Shown here piece after piece: positions 8,736-18,559 of a DNA stretch of 42,017 nucleotides. A program made the position numbers and the translations under genes. Position 1 is the first letter of the stretch. Each line of letters opens with the position of its first letter. The DNA comes from Bacteroidales bacterium (GTDB taxonomy: Bacteria > Bacteroidota > Bacteroidia > Bacteroidales > UBA932), in assembly GCA_004552965.1 (NCBI GenBank), contig SFMU01000027.1, forward strand, positions 1 through 42,017, in the 5' to 3' direction. Under the pieces are notes generated by a model. The model saw only the letters and a list, made by a program, of their open reading frames with translations. It was not told where the DNA came from and did not search any database.

Positions 8736-11629
8736 GACGGCTGCCCTTCATCATTGTCCTGACTCTGGCGCTTCTCGGCATCATTCTGCCCGGAGAGGCG
8801 CTCCGTGCCCAGATGCCTCCCGGAATGGCGATCCGCAAGGAAGGCGGGAAGAAACCTCTTGCCTATGTCTCCGGCACGGTCTACCTTTCCCCGGAAGATC
8901 CGACCGAATCCGAGGAGCCTGGTGTGGGAGTGGCGGTCACCGTCATCGGAAAGAGAGCCAGCACGGCCAGGCTGGACACACTCTACGCGCAGACCGGACC
9001 CGATGGCCGGTTTGTGGTGATGGGCCTTGCCCCGGGAGAGGTCTTCATCCGCTTCTCCATGCTCGGCTATGAGGAACAGTCCAGGGCCATGAAACTCACG
9101 GAAGGTCTCAACAAGGTGCTGGTCAACCTCCGGATCAGGAAAGAGACTCTGGATGCAGCCGTCAAGGAGGAGTCGGTCAACACGGTGTCAGTCAAAGGGG
9201 ACACGATAATCTTCCATGCCGCGGCCGTGAAGGTCAACAAGGGCGAGAATGCCATAGACATCATCGAGCAGATGCCCGGCGTCGAGGTGACGACCGAGAG
9301 CGTGACCGTTCTGGGCGAAACAGTGCAGAACGTCTACGTCGACGGAGCCCTGCTTTTCGGCAATGCCCCCATGCGGGCCCTGAACAATCTTCCTGCCGAG
9401 GAAGTGATGACCATCAAGTCCTATGAGGAATATGCCAACAAGGACCCGTACCACAAGATCAGCAAGAATGAAACCCGGCAGAGGGTCCTGGACATATCTA
9501 CCAAAAGCAAGAGCAAAGGTATTTTCAAGGTCAAGGCTCTTGCCGGAGCCGGTTTCGACACGGACACTTCCTTCCACAAGTTCCGCTATGCGACCGGTTT
9601 CAATGCGATGTATTCTTCCGAGACCCTCCATGCCAGCGCCACCCTCACCCTCAACAACATCAATGACAACACCATCAAGCAGAGGGGGGCTTCGTTCGGC
9701 AGTGCCAAGGGCGGCGGTGCGGCCGACCTGAGGGCTGCAAACGTGTCGGTGGGGGTCACACGCAACTGGATGAGCCCGACGACGAGGAACTTCAGGATCG
9801 GCAGTGTCGGAGCGTCATATTCATTTGCCGACCAGTACAATGTCACTGAATCCGTCAGCGAGCTGGTGTATTTCCCTACGGAAAGCTATTCTTCGAGATC
9901 GACAGAGTCTTCTTCGTACAGTGCCACCGGCAACAGGAACCATTCCTTCTCTGTCAACGGATTCAAGGCTCTTCGTGACGGAGGTCTCCATGCCTCTGTC
10001 AGCGGATCCGTCACCTCGTCCGAGACCGATTCCCGCAGCAGGATGTTCAACTTCCAGGATGATCTGACCCCGCAGGGAACAGCCACGTCCAACGAAAGCG
10101 ACAGCCGGGGCCACAGTTTCGCTGCTGCGTTCTCTGCGAATAAGGGATTCCGGGACAAGTTCAGGGTCAGCGCCGGTGTCAGCTATTCGGAGAGCAATTC
10201 GGAAAGAGGGTCAATCAAGAGGGACACAACGACCTCCACCATCACCAACACCGTCCTGGACATGACTACGGATGCGCTTTCGAGGTCTTTTTCAGTCAGT
10301 CCTTCTTTCCGCTATGAGTTGTCCGACCGGTCTTCCCTGAGCCTGAGCTATTCCTTCTCGGATTCATTCAGCCAGTCGGAGAGACTGGCCTTCGACGTCA
10401 CCGATCCCCAGATGCAGAAGGTGGATTCGGTCAACACCCAGATCAGGACCAATGCCACCAATTCCCACGCTGCCGGAATCGCTTTCTCCACTGCTTTCGG
10501 GGAAGACGGATCCAAGGTGATCCTGAATGCCGCGATGGGCTTTGCTTCCACAGGCCTGAACCGTACCGATGCCTTTCCGGAGGAGGAGCCGGCATATTCG
10601 AGAAGGTTCAACTCGCTCCGCCCCTCCCTTTCTGTCGGCAATGACAACCAGATCAACCGCTGGTCTTTCTCATGGTCGTCTTCCGATGCCGCTCCTTCGA
10701 TCGAGCAGCTGCGGCCGAGGATCAACAACACGAACCTCTATTCCGTCTCCGCCGGCAATCCTGACCTGCGCCAGACGCACACGGATGCCTTCAGGCTCAA
10801 TTTCAGCACGATCCTGGGCAGGGACGTCCGCTCTGCGATGAATGAATATGACGAAAACGACATCCGGGGAGGCCGCGGCAAGGACCGCTACATCAACAGC
10901 AATTTCGTGACCCTGGAGACCAATGCCTCCTTCACCGTCAACCGTGACGTGATCGTGGGCAGGAAGACCTATTTCACGGAGGAGACTTTTCTCCCTGAAT
11001 ATTCATACACGATGCCCGCCCAGTCCACATTCTCCTCCTATGAGAATGCCGACGCTTCCTATGCGGCATCGCTCAGCGTCAAAGCCGGTGTCCCGGCCGA
11101 GTTCATAAAGTGCATCATCAACTCCGGCCTGTCGGTGGGATGGGACCTGTCGCCGAGCTACATCAATTCCGTGCTCACCAAGGTCCGCAATTTCCGTCCG
11201 ACACTGTCCCTGGGCATCAGGAGCAACTTCTCCCGCAATCTGAGGTTCAATGTCAGAGGCAACTGTTCCTATGTCCATTCGACGAACGGCACCAACGGCG
11301 ACACAGACTACTTCACCGAATCCCTCCGTGTCGGAGCAGATGCCAACAACATCCTGAAAGTACTCTATCTCGGCGCCAACTACACCAAGACATTCGTGCA
11401 GGGAATCGACTACCCGAGCGTCTCCGACAACATCCTCGACCTCAAGGGAGGCGTACGCTTCGGCCCAAGGAACAACTACGACTTCAGTGTCAATGTCCAT
11501 GACCTTTTCAACCGGACATCCGGTTTCTCACGGTCGGTTTCCGCCGACCATGTGACCAACAGGTGGACGCACAATTTCGGAAGATACGTCATGTTCCGGT
11601 TCGTGGTGAACTTCACTTCGATGAGATGA
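8732..11629 (+). CDS. Outer-membrane beta-barrel protein with N-terminal carboxypeptidase-regulatory-like domain
   Basis: This is a 965-residue outer-membrane protein. A signal peptide (MRRLPFIIVLTLALLG through Leu-Arg-Ala-Gln, about residue 27) precedes an Ig-like carboxypeptidase-regulatory-like domain at about 45-135 (GVAVTVIGKRA, GRFVVMGLAPGEVFIRFSMLGYEEQ). A plug-like segment follows at about 150-245 (IDIIEQMPGVEV, NVYVDGALLFG, ALNNLPAEEVMTIKSYEEY). Alternating-residue beta strands rich in Ser, Asn and aromatics then run to the end, typical of a TonB-dependent or outer-membrane beta-barrel family. I see no TonB box and the terminal residue is Arg, not the classical aromatic. It lacks a SusD partner, so it is probably not a SusC of a polysaccharide locus. 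It overlaps mutS by four bases, and a sugar kinase follows 50 bases downstream. The ligand is unknown. Confidence 0.85.
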   Translation: MRRLPFIIVLTLALLGIILPGEALRAQMPPGMAIRKEGGKKPLAYVSGTVYLSPEDPTESEEPGVGVAVTVIGKRASTARLDTLYAQTGPDGRFVVMGLAPGEVFIRFSMLGYEEQSRAMKLTEGLNKVLVNLRIRKETLDAAVKEESVNTVSVKGDTIIFHAAAVKVNKGENAIDIIEQMPGVEVTTESVTVLGETVQNVYVDGALLFGNAPMRALNNLPAEEVMTIKSYEEYANKDPYHKISKNETRQRVLDISTKSKSKGIFKVKALAGAGFDTDTSFHKFRYATGFNAMYSSETLHASATLTLNNINDNTIKQRGASFGSAKGGGAADLRAANVSVGVTRNWMSPTTRNFRIGSVGASYSFADQYNVTESVSELVYFPTESYSSRSTESSSYSATGNRNHSFSVNGFKALRDGGLHASVSGSVTSSETDSRSRMFNFQDDLTPQGTATSNESDSRGHSFAAAFSANKGFRDKFRVSAGVSYSESNSERGSIKRDTTTSTITNTVLDMTTDALSRSFSVSPSFRYELSDRSSLSLSYSFSDSFSQSERLAFDVTDPQMQKVDSVNTQIRTNATNSHAAGIAFSTAFGEDGSKVILNAAMGFASTGLNRTDAFPEEEPAYSRRFNSLRPSLSVGNDNQINRWSFSWSSSDAAPSIEQLRPRINNTNLYSVSAGNPDLRQTHTDAFRLNFSTILGRDVRSAMNEYDENDIRGGRGKDRYINSNFVTLETNASFTVNRDVIVGRKTYFTEETFLPEYSYTMPAQSTFSSYENADASYAASLSVKAGVPAEFIKCIINSGLSVGWDLSPSYINSVLTKVRNFRPTLSLGIRSNFSRNLRFNVRGNCSYVHSTNGTNGDTDYFTESLRVGADANNILKVLYLGANYTKTFVQGIDYPSVSDNILDLKGGVRFGPRNNYDFSVNVHDLFNRTSGFSRSVSADHVTNRWTHNFGRYVMFRFVVNFTSMR

Positions 11630-11679
11630 GAAATCCGCCGGCAAGACGCGCGGCGGCTAAACCCATAATACCCAAGACA

Positions 11680-12612
11680 ATGATTATCGGAATAGGAGAG
11701 ACAGTTCTTGACATCGTGTTCAAGTGCGGACAGCCGAAATCGGCAGTGCCCGGAGGTTCCACTTTCAACTCCATGATTTCGCTGGGAAGGACGGTGGGGA
11801 GGCTTTACCCGGAAGTCCCGATTGTGATGGTGACCCAGATCGGGAAAGACATGGTCGGAGACATCATCCTCTCCTTCATGCGGGACAATCATGTCAGTAC
11901 CCATTCCGTGAGATGTCTGGAAGGCATTCAGAGCACCGTCTCGATTGCGATGCTCGATGGGAACAATGATGCTTCCTACGAATTCTTCAGGGACTCGGAC
12001 GCACCTTCCTTCGAGGGAGGGAAGATTGAATTCCATCCTGGAGACCTGGTCCTGTTCGGCTCGTTCTTCGCCATCAACAAAGGCACCCGGGAGGCCACGA
12101 AGGCCCTTGTCAGCGAGGCCAGGGCAGCCGGTGCCATCATCTACTATGACATCAACTTCAGGAGGAGCCACCTTCTGGACCTGCCGTCGACCAAAGGGTT
12201 CATCGAGGAGAACTGCGCGCTGAGCGACATCGTCCGTGGCTCGTCGGAGGACATCTCCTACATCTATGGCAGCGACGATGCCGATCTGGTTTACAGGGAG
12301 CACATCTCCCCTCTGTGCACTACCTTCATCTGCACCCGGGGGGCCGGCTGTACGGAAGTTTTCTCTGCCGGAGCCAAGGCAGTCTTCGATGTCGAGAAAG
12401 TTGAGACCGTCTCCACCATCGGGGCAGGGGACAGTTTCAATGCCGGCATCCTTTTCGGTCTTCTGAAGGAAGGTTTCACCAAGGAGAAGGTGGGTCGGCT
12501 GGCAAAGGAGGACTGGGAAAAGCTGGTCCCTCAGGCAGCGAAGTTCTCCGCCAACGTGTGCCGGAGCATGGACAACTACGTTGACCCGGATTTCTTTGAA
12601 AAAGCACTCTGA
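11680..12612 (+). CDS. PfkB-family carbohydrate kinase
   Basis: This 310-residue ribokinase/PfkB-type kinase transfers phosphate from ATP to a sugar or nucleoside. The first signature is GGSTFNSMISLGRTVG near residue 24. The second is DINFRRSHL in the middle. The catalytic motif STIGAGDSFNAG carries Asp251 as the base, with GAGD forming the anion hole. I chose the ATG at 11680 (MIIGIGETVLDIV, the usual first strand) because the open frame upstream overlaps the preceding outer-membrane gene and has no family similarity. It is separated by four bases from the next gene, 5-formyltetrahydrofolate cyclo-ligase. Fructokinase or ribokinase activity would be typical, but the specificity cannot be told from motifs alone. 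Confidence 0.9.
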   Translation: MIIGIGETVLDIVFKCGQPKSAVPGGSTFNSMISLGRTVGRLYPEVPIVMVTQIGKDMVGDIILSFMRDNHVSTHSVRCLEGIQSTVSIAMLDGNNDASYEFFRDSDAPSFEGGKIEFHPGDLVLFGSFFAINKGTREATKALVSEARAAGAIIYYDINFRRSHLLDLPSTKGFIEENCALSDIVRGSSEDISYIYGSDDADLVYREHISPLCTTFICTRGAGCTEVFSAGAKAVFDVEKVETVSTIGAGDSFNAGILFGLLKEGFTKEKVGRLAKEDWEKLVPQAAKFSANVCRSMDNYVDPDFFEKAL

Positions 12613-12615
12613 AGG

Positions 12616-13170
12616 ATGTGTCGTGAATATTCCGTAAGCGAGGCCAAGCGAGCCATCAGGGCAAGGATCAGGACATTGAGGGAAGCTTCCGTCGGATGTG
12701 ATTCTTCTCCCGTCGTCCGCCGCATCCGGGAACTGGACCTGTGGAAACAGGCCTCGACGGTCCTCCTCTATCATCCCCTGAAGGGGGAGGTCGACCTCGG
12801 AGCCCTGTTCCGGAGCCCCGGGAAGCGGATAGCGCTGCCGCTTGTCGAAGGCGACAGTCTTCTGCTCAAGGAATATGTCCCCGGAACTCTGGTGAGGGGT
12901 TATGCCGGGATAATGGAGCCCCCGGTTTCGGCACCGGACATCGAACCCTCCGAAATAGATTTCGCAATCATCCCCGGAGTGGCCTTCGACCCCCAGTGTC
13001 ACCGTCTCGGTCGCGGGCGCGGCTTCTATGACAGGCTTCTCACCGGGCTGCAGTGTCCGCTGGCAGGGGTGGCATATTCATGGCAGATGGTCGAAGCCGT
13101 CCCGACCGATCCCTGGGACATCCGTCTGGATCTCGTGGTGACCGATTCGGATTGCTATTCCGTCAGATAG
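12616..13170 (+). CDS. 5-formyltetrahydrofolate cyclo-ligase
   Basis: This 184-residue enzyme converts 5-formyl-THF to 5,10-methenyl-THF with ATP, returning stored folate to the one-carbon pool. The family signature is clear near the C-terminus: DFAIIPGVAFDPQCHRLGRG then GRGFYDRLL. The N-terminal basic helix (KRAIRARIRTLRE) with the later LLYHPLKGEVDL strand is also typical. Length matches the family (180-200). The start at 12616 lies four bases after the kinase stop, so the two are likely co-transcribed. Its 3' end overlaps the convergent trehalase-like gene by 16 bases, which leaves no room for a separate terminator. Confidence 0.92.
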   Translation: MCREYSVSEAKRAIRARIRTLREASVGCDSSPVVRRIRELDLWKQASTVLLYHPLKGEVDLGALFRSPGKRIALPLVEGDSLLLKEYVPGTLVRGYAGIMEPPVSAPDIEPSEIDFAIIPGVAFDPQCHRLGRGRGFYDRLLTGLQCPLAGVAYSWQMVEAVPTDPWDIRLDLVVTDSDCYSVR

Positions 13171-14477
13171 TCCATGCAGAACAGCACGGTGCCTGCAGTC
13201 CATCCCATGAAGTCTCCCGGGGTGGCATATTCAGCGGCGGCATCGTTTCTGCCGGTCAGCGCATTGTACTTCTCCCAAAGCACTCCGGTCTCTTTGAACT
13301 GAGCGACATTGCTGTCCAGATACTTCCTGGCCAGGCGGCGGGCATCCTTGACGAAGCCATAGCGGTCCATTCCGCGAATGGCCATGTAGTTGACCGCTGC
13401 CCAGGCATTCGGATATGCCCACTGGTAGGTTATCTCGCACGGAACATCCTCACAGGCGGCGACACCATGCTCCATTTCCACTCTTCCGAGTGCTTTGCGC
13501 ATCGCTCCGGCCTGCTTCTTTGTCATGATGCCTGCATACATCAGGTTGAAGACGGCACCGGACAGGACTTCGCTCCTGCAGCCGTTGACATAGTCATAGT
13601 CGTAGAACAGTCCGTCTTCGGGGTTGTAGCAATATTCCTGAATAAGGTCCTTCCTCTTATCTGCGAGAGCCTTCCACTCCCCCGCCCTTCCGTTGCCCAG
13701 CTCGCCGGAGAACCACTCCATGTTCTTCTCGAAGATGTACAGCAGAGCGTTGAGGTCAACCGGATTGAAGTCCATGCATCGCTGGCTGAACCTCGGATTG
13801 AAATCCCATCCGGACTCCGCTTCCGCAAGCCAGTGGGCGCTTGCCTTCAGAGTGTCCTGGAGAGAGGTCACGGTTTCGGACCTGTCGGTGCGCAGTCTTC
13901 CTGCAATTGCTCCGTAGAAACCGGTCAGTTCCTCGTCGGTAGCGCAATGGCCGTAGCGGTTGAGGCCGTTCGGAGCGAGCCTCCTGGTCATCCAGAAACC
14001 GTATTCCTTTTCCAGGACCGGGTACGCGGCCGCGAGCCATTCCTTGTCGGCGGACCTTTCATAGACGCTTCTTGCCATCATGCTTGAATATGGTGGCTGC
14101 GAGCGGTTCAGCAAAGCCTTGTGAGTGCCGTTCGGCATATACCCGAACTTCCCGATCATATATAGGATGTTGTCCACGTTCTTCTTCGCCTGCCCGAGGT
14201 CTCCCAGGATAAGGAGCCCCTCATTCGTGAAATAAGTGTCCCAGTAATACATTTCCTGGAACATGCCACGGATAGTGGGCACGCTGTATGAATATGGAAG
14301 GGCGATCACATCCTGGTCATCCCTGTGCATCTCCCGGACGGTCTGGGGCATTCCCGAGGCTATGTGCTCGCGCAGCTCGGCCTCTTCCTGCGAAAGAGAT
14401 TCATTGTTGTTTCCGCAGCCTGAAAGGACAGCTGCGACTGCCAAAGCGGCAAGTGAGATTTTTTTCGGCATATTCAT
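13155..14477 (-). CDS. Trehalase-family glycoside hydrolase (GH37-like), lipoprotein
   Basis: This 440-residue lipoprotein is related to GH37 trehalases, which invert and hydrolyse alpha,alpha-trehalose. The signal ends in a lipobox Leu-Ser-Gly-Cys (cysteine at residue 21), so the enzyme should be anchored in a membrane facing the periplasm or outside. Family signatures appear in order: RGMFQEMYYWDTYFT near residue 69, ESGWDFNPRFSQ with the likely acid Asp225, and QWAYPNAWA near residue 346. GDFMGWTAG near the C-terminus corresponds to the GFGWTNG region that carries the second catalytic carboxylate in classical enzymes, and AEY lies just before it. The protein is shorter than most trehalases. 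Other (alpha/alpha)6 sugar hydrolases are possible. ATGs at 14477 and 14471 are both usable, inside the ATGAATATG context. Confidence 0.85.
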   Translation of the reverse strand: MNMPKKISLAALAVAAVLSGCGNNNESLSQEEAELREHIASGMPQTVREMHRDDQDVIALPYSYSVPTIRGMFQEMYYWDTYFTNEGLLILGDLGQAKKNVDNILYMIGKFGYMPNGTHKALLNRSQPPYSSMMARSVYERSADKEWLAAAYPVLEKEYGFWMTRRLAPNGLNRYGHCATDEELTGFYGAIAGRLRTDRSETVTSLQDTLKASAHWLAEAESGWDFNPRFSQRCMDFNPVDLNALLYIFEKNMEWFSGELGNGRAGEWKALADKRKDLIQEYCYNPEDGLFYDYDYVNGCRSEVLSGAVFNLMYAGIMTKKQAGAMRKALGRVEMEHGVAACEDVPCEITYQWAYPNAWAAVNYMAIRGMDRYGFVKDARRLARKYLDSNVAQFKETGVLWEKYNALTGRNDAAAEYATPGDFMGWTAGTVLFCMDYLTE

Positions 14478-14490
14478 TATGTGAGTTTTT

Positions 14491-14498
14491 CAAAGATA
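14491..14498 (-). promoter_or_regulatory. Candidate -7 box of the trehalase-like gene
   Basis: The minus strand reads TATCTTTG across 14498-14491, a perfect -7 match. Initiation would be only about 8-10 bases before the ATG at 14477. No TTG element stands at the preferred distance. Confidence 0.5.
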
Positions 14499-14634
14499 GC
14501 AAATTTTTCCTGCATCCGGCATGTTCATAACTCAAGTTTCGCAAGTTGCAAGTACTTATCATTTAGCGGACTTTCCACCATACGCGAACTTTCGCTCCCG
14601 TCATGTTTATTGTCCACGCTACCCTATCCCTAAA

Positions 14635-14708
14635 TCCCTTTCCCCGGGAAAGGGACTTACCTATCGGCCTATCGGCCTCCAGATAAGGTTGTTTCGCACT
14701 TGCGAAAC
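14635..14708. repeat. Inverted and direct repeats in the dnaE leader
   Basis: Just upstream of dnaE stand three repeat structures. TCCCTTTCCC at 14635-14644 is mirrored by GGGAAAGGGA at 14646-14655 around one central base. TATCGGCC is repeated twice in tandem at 14662-14677. GTTTCGCA at 14691-14698 pairs perfectly with TGCGAAAC at 14701-14708 across two bases, ending one base before the start codon. The first arm of the last repeat is partly echoed at about 14536. These may be operator-like dyads or an RNA hairpin masking the start. Confidence 0.55.
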
Positions 14709-14709
14709 C

Positions 14710-17700
14710 ATGTCCTTTGTCCATCTTCACGTCCACACGCAGTATTCCATCCTGGATGGTCTGTCGTCCATCGATGCCCTTTTCAAGAAGGCCGAGAAAC
14801 TCGGCATGCCTGCCCTGGCCATCACAGACCATGGCAACATGTACGGGGTCAAGGAGTTCTTCAAGTTCGCGGGGAAGCATGTGGACAAGGAGACCGGACA
14901 CTACAAGGTCAAGCCGATCGTCGGCTGCGAGGTCTATGTCACAAGGCACTATGACCATCAGCTCAAGGACAAGGACCATCGTGGCTACTACCATCTGATC
15001 CTCCTTGCCAAGAATTACGAGGGCTACAGGAATCTGATGAAGATCGTCTCGACCGGCCACACGGAAGGTCTATACTTCGGCAAGCCGAGAGTCAGCCATG
15101 AGGTCATCGAGAAGTACCACGACAATCTCATCTGCAGTTCCGCCTGCCTGGCCGGAGAGATTCCTAGAGACATCCTGGCAGGAGACCTCGATGCCGCCAG
15201 GAAGGCCATCAGGTGGCACAAGGATCTGTTCGGGGATGACTACTATCTCGAGGTGATGCTCCACAGGACCGAGGTCCCGAGGCTCTCCCTGGACCTCTAT
15301 GAACAGCAGAAGAAGGTCAACGAGGAGATCTTCAACCTCGCCGCGGAGATGGGGGTGAAGGTCATCGCCACCAACGACGTCCATTTCGTGGACAAGGAAG
15401 ACGGTCCGGCTCACGACCATCTGATCTGTCTTAACACCGGCAAGTACATCGATGAGGAAGACCGTCTCCACTACACCCAGCAGGAGTATCTCAAGAGCGA
15501 AGAGGAGATGCTTGCCCTCTTTCCGGACCATCCCGAGGTCATCTCGAACACGATAGAGGTTGCCGGCAAGATCAGCGAGTACAGCATCGACCGGGACCAC
15601 GTCCTTCCGAAATTCGAGATCGACGGGGACTTCCTGGCCGGCATAGACGGCTATCTCGAAAAGTACCGGAGCGTGATTGATGAGGGCCGTTGTGACAAGA
15701 AGGGCAACTACCGCGGAGACGAATTCTGCAAGTCGGTGGCCTACCTTTGCCACCTGACCTACATCGGTGCGCGCAAGCGTTATGGCGACACTCTCAGCGA
15801 CGAACAGGCCGAGAGGCTGGACTTCGAGCTGAAGACCATCTGCAGGATGGGTTTCCCGGACTACTTCCTGATTGTCCAGGACTACATCGCCGCCTCCAGG
15901 GCAGCCGGCAGCATGGTCGGTCCGGGACGTGGCTCCGCAGCCGGTTCCGCCGTTGCCTACTGCCTGGGCATCACCAACATAGACCCTATCCGCTACAATC
16001 TGCTTTTCGAGCGTTTCCTCAATCCGGACCGAATCTCGATGCCGGATATCGACGTCGATTTCGAGGATCTTCCGAAAGCGCACAAGTATGTCGAGGACAC
16101 CTACGGCAAGGACCATGTCTCAAGGGTGATCACCTTCGGCACGATGCTGGCGAAGGGAGCCATCAAGGACGTTGCGCGCGTCAACCGTCTGCCTCTGCCG
16201 GAATCCGACCGTCTCTCGAAGCTGGTTCCGGACCATCTTACGGAGAAGGTGGAGAAAGAGTACCCTTTCAACCCCAAGTTCGATGAACTCAGGCCGGGAT
16301 TCAAGTCCTACGAGAAGGAGGTAGAAGTCGATGATCCGGACAATCCGGGCTCAAAAAAGACCGTCACCAAGTGGTTCCAGAAGGGATTCGAGGATGTCGA
16401 TGTGAAGATTACCCTGGAAAACTGCTACAGGCTTGTGCCGGAGTTCATCGACGAACTCAATAACGGCACACCGGAGGTCAGGAACGTCCTCCATTTCGCC
16501 CGGAAGCTGGAGGGATGCATCCGTCAGGTGGGAATGCATGCCTGCGCCACCATCATCGGCCGCGGCAACCTGACCGACTACATCCCGATCTGCCTGTCGG
16601 TGGACAAGGAAACAGGCGAGAATGTCTGGACTTCCCAGTATGACGGCCATTACATTGAAGACGTCGGAATGCTGAAGATGGACTTCCTCGGTCTCAACAC
16701 CTTGACCATCATCCACTCCTGCCTTGACATGATCGAGAAGCGCTTCGGCACCAGGATCGACATCGAGGCCATTCCGATCGACGACAAGGACACCTACGAG
16801 AACATCTACAGCCGCGGCGACACCAAGAGCGTCTTCCAGTTCGAGTCGCCTGGCATGATGAAGCATCTGCAGGCCCTCCATCCGGAGCGCTTCGAGGATC
16901 TGATTGCGATGAACGCCCTTTACCGGCCGGGTCCGATGGATTATATTCCTTCATTCATCGCCAGGAAACTTGGCAATGAGCCTATTGAGTATGACCTTCC
17001 GGAGATGGAGGAATATCTCGCCGAGACCTACGGAATCACGGTCTACCAGGAGCAGGTCATGCTTCTGAGCCGCAAGCTTGCCAACTTCACCAAGGGCGAG
17101 GCGGACAAGCTGCGCAAGGCGATGGGAAAGAAGCAGATAGCCGTGATGATGGAGCTCAAGGAGAAGTTCATGACCAACGGCGTGGCGAACGGTCATCCGG
17201 AGAAGGTCCTGGACAAGATCTGGAAGGACTGGGAGAAATTCGCCCAGTACGCCTTCAACAAGTCCCATGCGACCTGCTATGCCTGGGTCTCCTACCAGAC
17301 CGGTTGGCTGAAGTGCCACTATCCTGCCGAATTCCAGGCGGCCAACCTCTCCTGCAACCTTTCGAACATGGCGGAAATCAAGGAGATTCTCGCCGACTGC
17401 AAAGCCCACAAGCTGAAAGTCCTCAATCCCGACGTCAATGAGTCCGATGTGCAGTTTTCGGTCAACTCCGAAGGCAACATCCGTTTCGGCCTCAAGGGAA
17501 TCCGCGGTTTCGGAAGCAATGTCGCCGATGCCATCATCTCCTGCAGGGAGGCAGGCGGACCTTTCGAGGACGTCTTCGACTTTGTCGAGAGGATGTCGGG
17601 GAACATCAACAGGAAGGCCCTCGAGTGCCTGGTATATTCAGGAGGCTTCGACTCTTTCGGCTACGACCGCAAGCAGTACTTCCTGCCTTGTCAGAACGGC

Positions 17701-18534
17701 AATCCGTTCATCGACGAACTGGCCCGCTACGCGACTCTCTACAGCCAGGATGCGGCAAACACCGCAGCCTCCCTCTTCGGGGAGGTTGAGGAGCTGAAGC
17801 CTGTCCGCCCGGAAATCCCGGCGATGATAGGGGAGTCAGACCCGCTCGAAATGCTCCAGAAGGAAAAGGAATATGTCGGGATGTACATCTCCTCCCATCC
17901 GCTGGACAAATATTCATTCGAAATCGACAATTTCACCAACTGCGAACTGTCCGCCCTTCAGGCCACGATTGCAGAATGCGAGGCTCTCGGGAAGAAGAAG
18001 AGAGTCTGTGTCGCCGGTCTGGTCACATCGGTCGAGAACCGTGTCACCAAGGTCGGAAAGCCTTTCTCGAAGACAATTCTGGAGGACTACAGCGGGACCT
18101 ATGAACTGGCGCTTTTCAGCGGTGACCACGAGAAGTACATGAGCTATCTGAATCTCCACAACGAGCTGTTCATCGAGGGCGACATCGAGGAAAAATACTT
18201 CGTGAAGCCGGAGGAAAGGGCCCAGGGGAAGAAGTCGCCATATTCATTCAAGGTCAAGAATATGACCCTGATGGGCAATGTCGCCGACACGATGATCTCA
18301 AGTCTGGTGCTCCAGCTCGAAACACCTCAGCTCGGAAGCAGCCTGAACAGGAATCTGCTCTCCCTCATCAATTCCAACAAGGGGAAGATTCCTCTGAAAA
18401 TCAATCTTTACGATCCTCAGACCAAGTACAGGATCAATTTCCACTCCAAGAAATTCTCGGTTGCAGTGACATCCGAGTTCGTCAATGCCCTGAAGATTCT
18501 GGGAATCAAATGCATGGTAGAGATCCGGAAGTAG
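14710..18534 (+). CDS. dnaE: DNA polymerase III alpha subunit (DnaE)
   Basis: This is a 1274-residue replicative polymerase of the DnaE1 type. The N-terminal PHP domain begins at once with FVHLHVHTQYSILDG, and this fixes the start at the ATG at 14710; the frame stays open upstream to 14521 but that stretch has no similarity to the family. The palm carries PDIDVDFED with Asp446 and Asp448, the first two catalytic carboxylates, preceded by the GPGRGSAAGS motif. Later come the KSHA-containing finger region (FNKSHATCYAW), a helix-hairpin-helix segment, an OB-fold domain (RVCVAGLVTSVENR) and a C-terminal tail. An insertion of about 30 residues with acidic and Pro-Asn-Asn sequence interrupts the palm near residue 530. 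It should act in the replisome with the beta clamp, as a single essential copy. Confidence 0.98.
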   Translation: MSFVHLHVHTQYSILDGLSSIDALFKKAEKLGMPALAITDHGNMYGVKEFFKFAGKHVDKETGHYKVKPIVGCEVYVTRHYDHQLKDKDHRGYYHLILLAKNYEGYRNLMKIVSTGHTEGLYFGKPRVSHEVIEKYHDNLICSSACLAGEIPRDILAGDLDAARKAIRWHKDLFGDDYYLEVMLHRTEVPRLSLDLYEQQKKVNEEIFNLAAEMGVKVIATNDVHFVDKEDGPAHDHLICLNTGKYIDEEDRLHYTQQEYLKSEEEMLALFPDHPEVISNTIEVAGKISEYSIDRDHVLPKFEIDGDFLAGIDGYLEKYRSVIDEGRCDKKGNYRGDEFCKSVAYLCHLTYIGARKRYGDTLSDEQAERLDFELKTICRMGFPDYFLIVQDYIAASRAAGSMVGPGRGSAAGSAVAYCLGITNIDPIRYNLLFERFLNPDRISMPDIDVDFEDLPKAHKYVEDTYGKDHVSRVITFGTMLAKGAIKDVARVNRLPLPESDRLSKLVPDHLTEKVEKEYPFNPKFDELRPGFKSYEKEVEVDDPDNPGSKKTVTKWFQKGFEDVDVKITLENCYRLVPEFIDELNNGTPEVRNVLHFARKLEGCIRQVGMHACATIIGRGNLTDYIPICLSVDKETGENVWTSQYDGHYIEDVGMLKMDFLGLNTLTIIHSCLDMIEKRFGTRIDIEAIPIDDKDTYENIYSRGDTKSVFQFESPGMMKHLQALHPERFEDLIAMNALYRPGPMDYIPSFIARKLGNEPIEYDLPEMEEYLAETYGITVYQEQVMLLSRKLANFTKGEADKLRKAMGKKQIAVMMELKEKFMTNGVANGHPEKVLDKIWKDWEKFAQYAFNKSHATCYAWVSYQTGWLKCHYPAEFQAANLSCNLSNMAEIKEILADCKAHKLKVLNPDVNESDVQFSVNSEGNIRFGLKGIRGFGSNVADAIISCREAGGPFEDVFDFVERMSGNINRKALECLVYSGGFDSFGYDRKQYFLPCQNGNPFIDELARYATLYSQDAANTAASLFGEVEELKPVRPEIPAMIGESDPLEMLQKEKEYVGMYISSHPLDKYSFEIDNFTNCELSALQATIAECEALGKKKRVCVAGLVTSVENRVTKVGKPFSKTILEDYSGTYELALFSGDHEKYMSYLNLHNELFIEGDIEEKYFVKPEERAQGKKSPYSFKVKNMTLMGNVADTMISSLVLQLETPQLGSSLNRNLLSLINSNKGKIPLKINLYDPQTKYRINFHSKKFSVAVTSEFVNALKILGIKCMVEIRK

Positions 18535-18559
18535 GGTTCTCCCGGTCCGGAGCCGTCTG

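Noticed and set aside
11476..13002. 508-codon minus-strand frame across the kinase and cyclo-ligase genes
   Set aside because: It spans three real genes on the other strand and shows no domain or start context.
14521..14709. N-terminal extension of DnaE by 63 codons
   Set aside because: The PHP domain begins at the ATG at 14710; the extension consists of leader repeats and has no family similarity.
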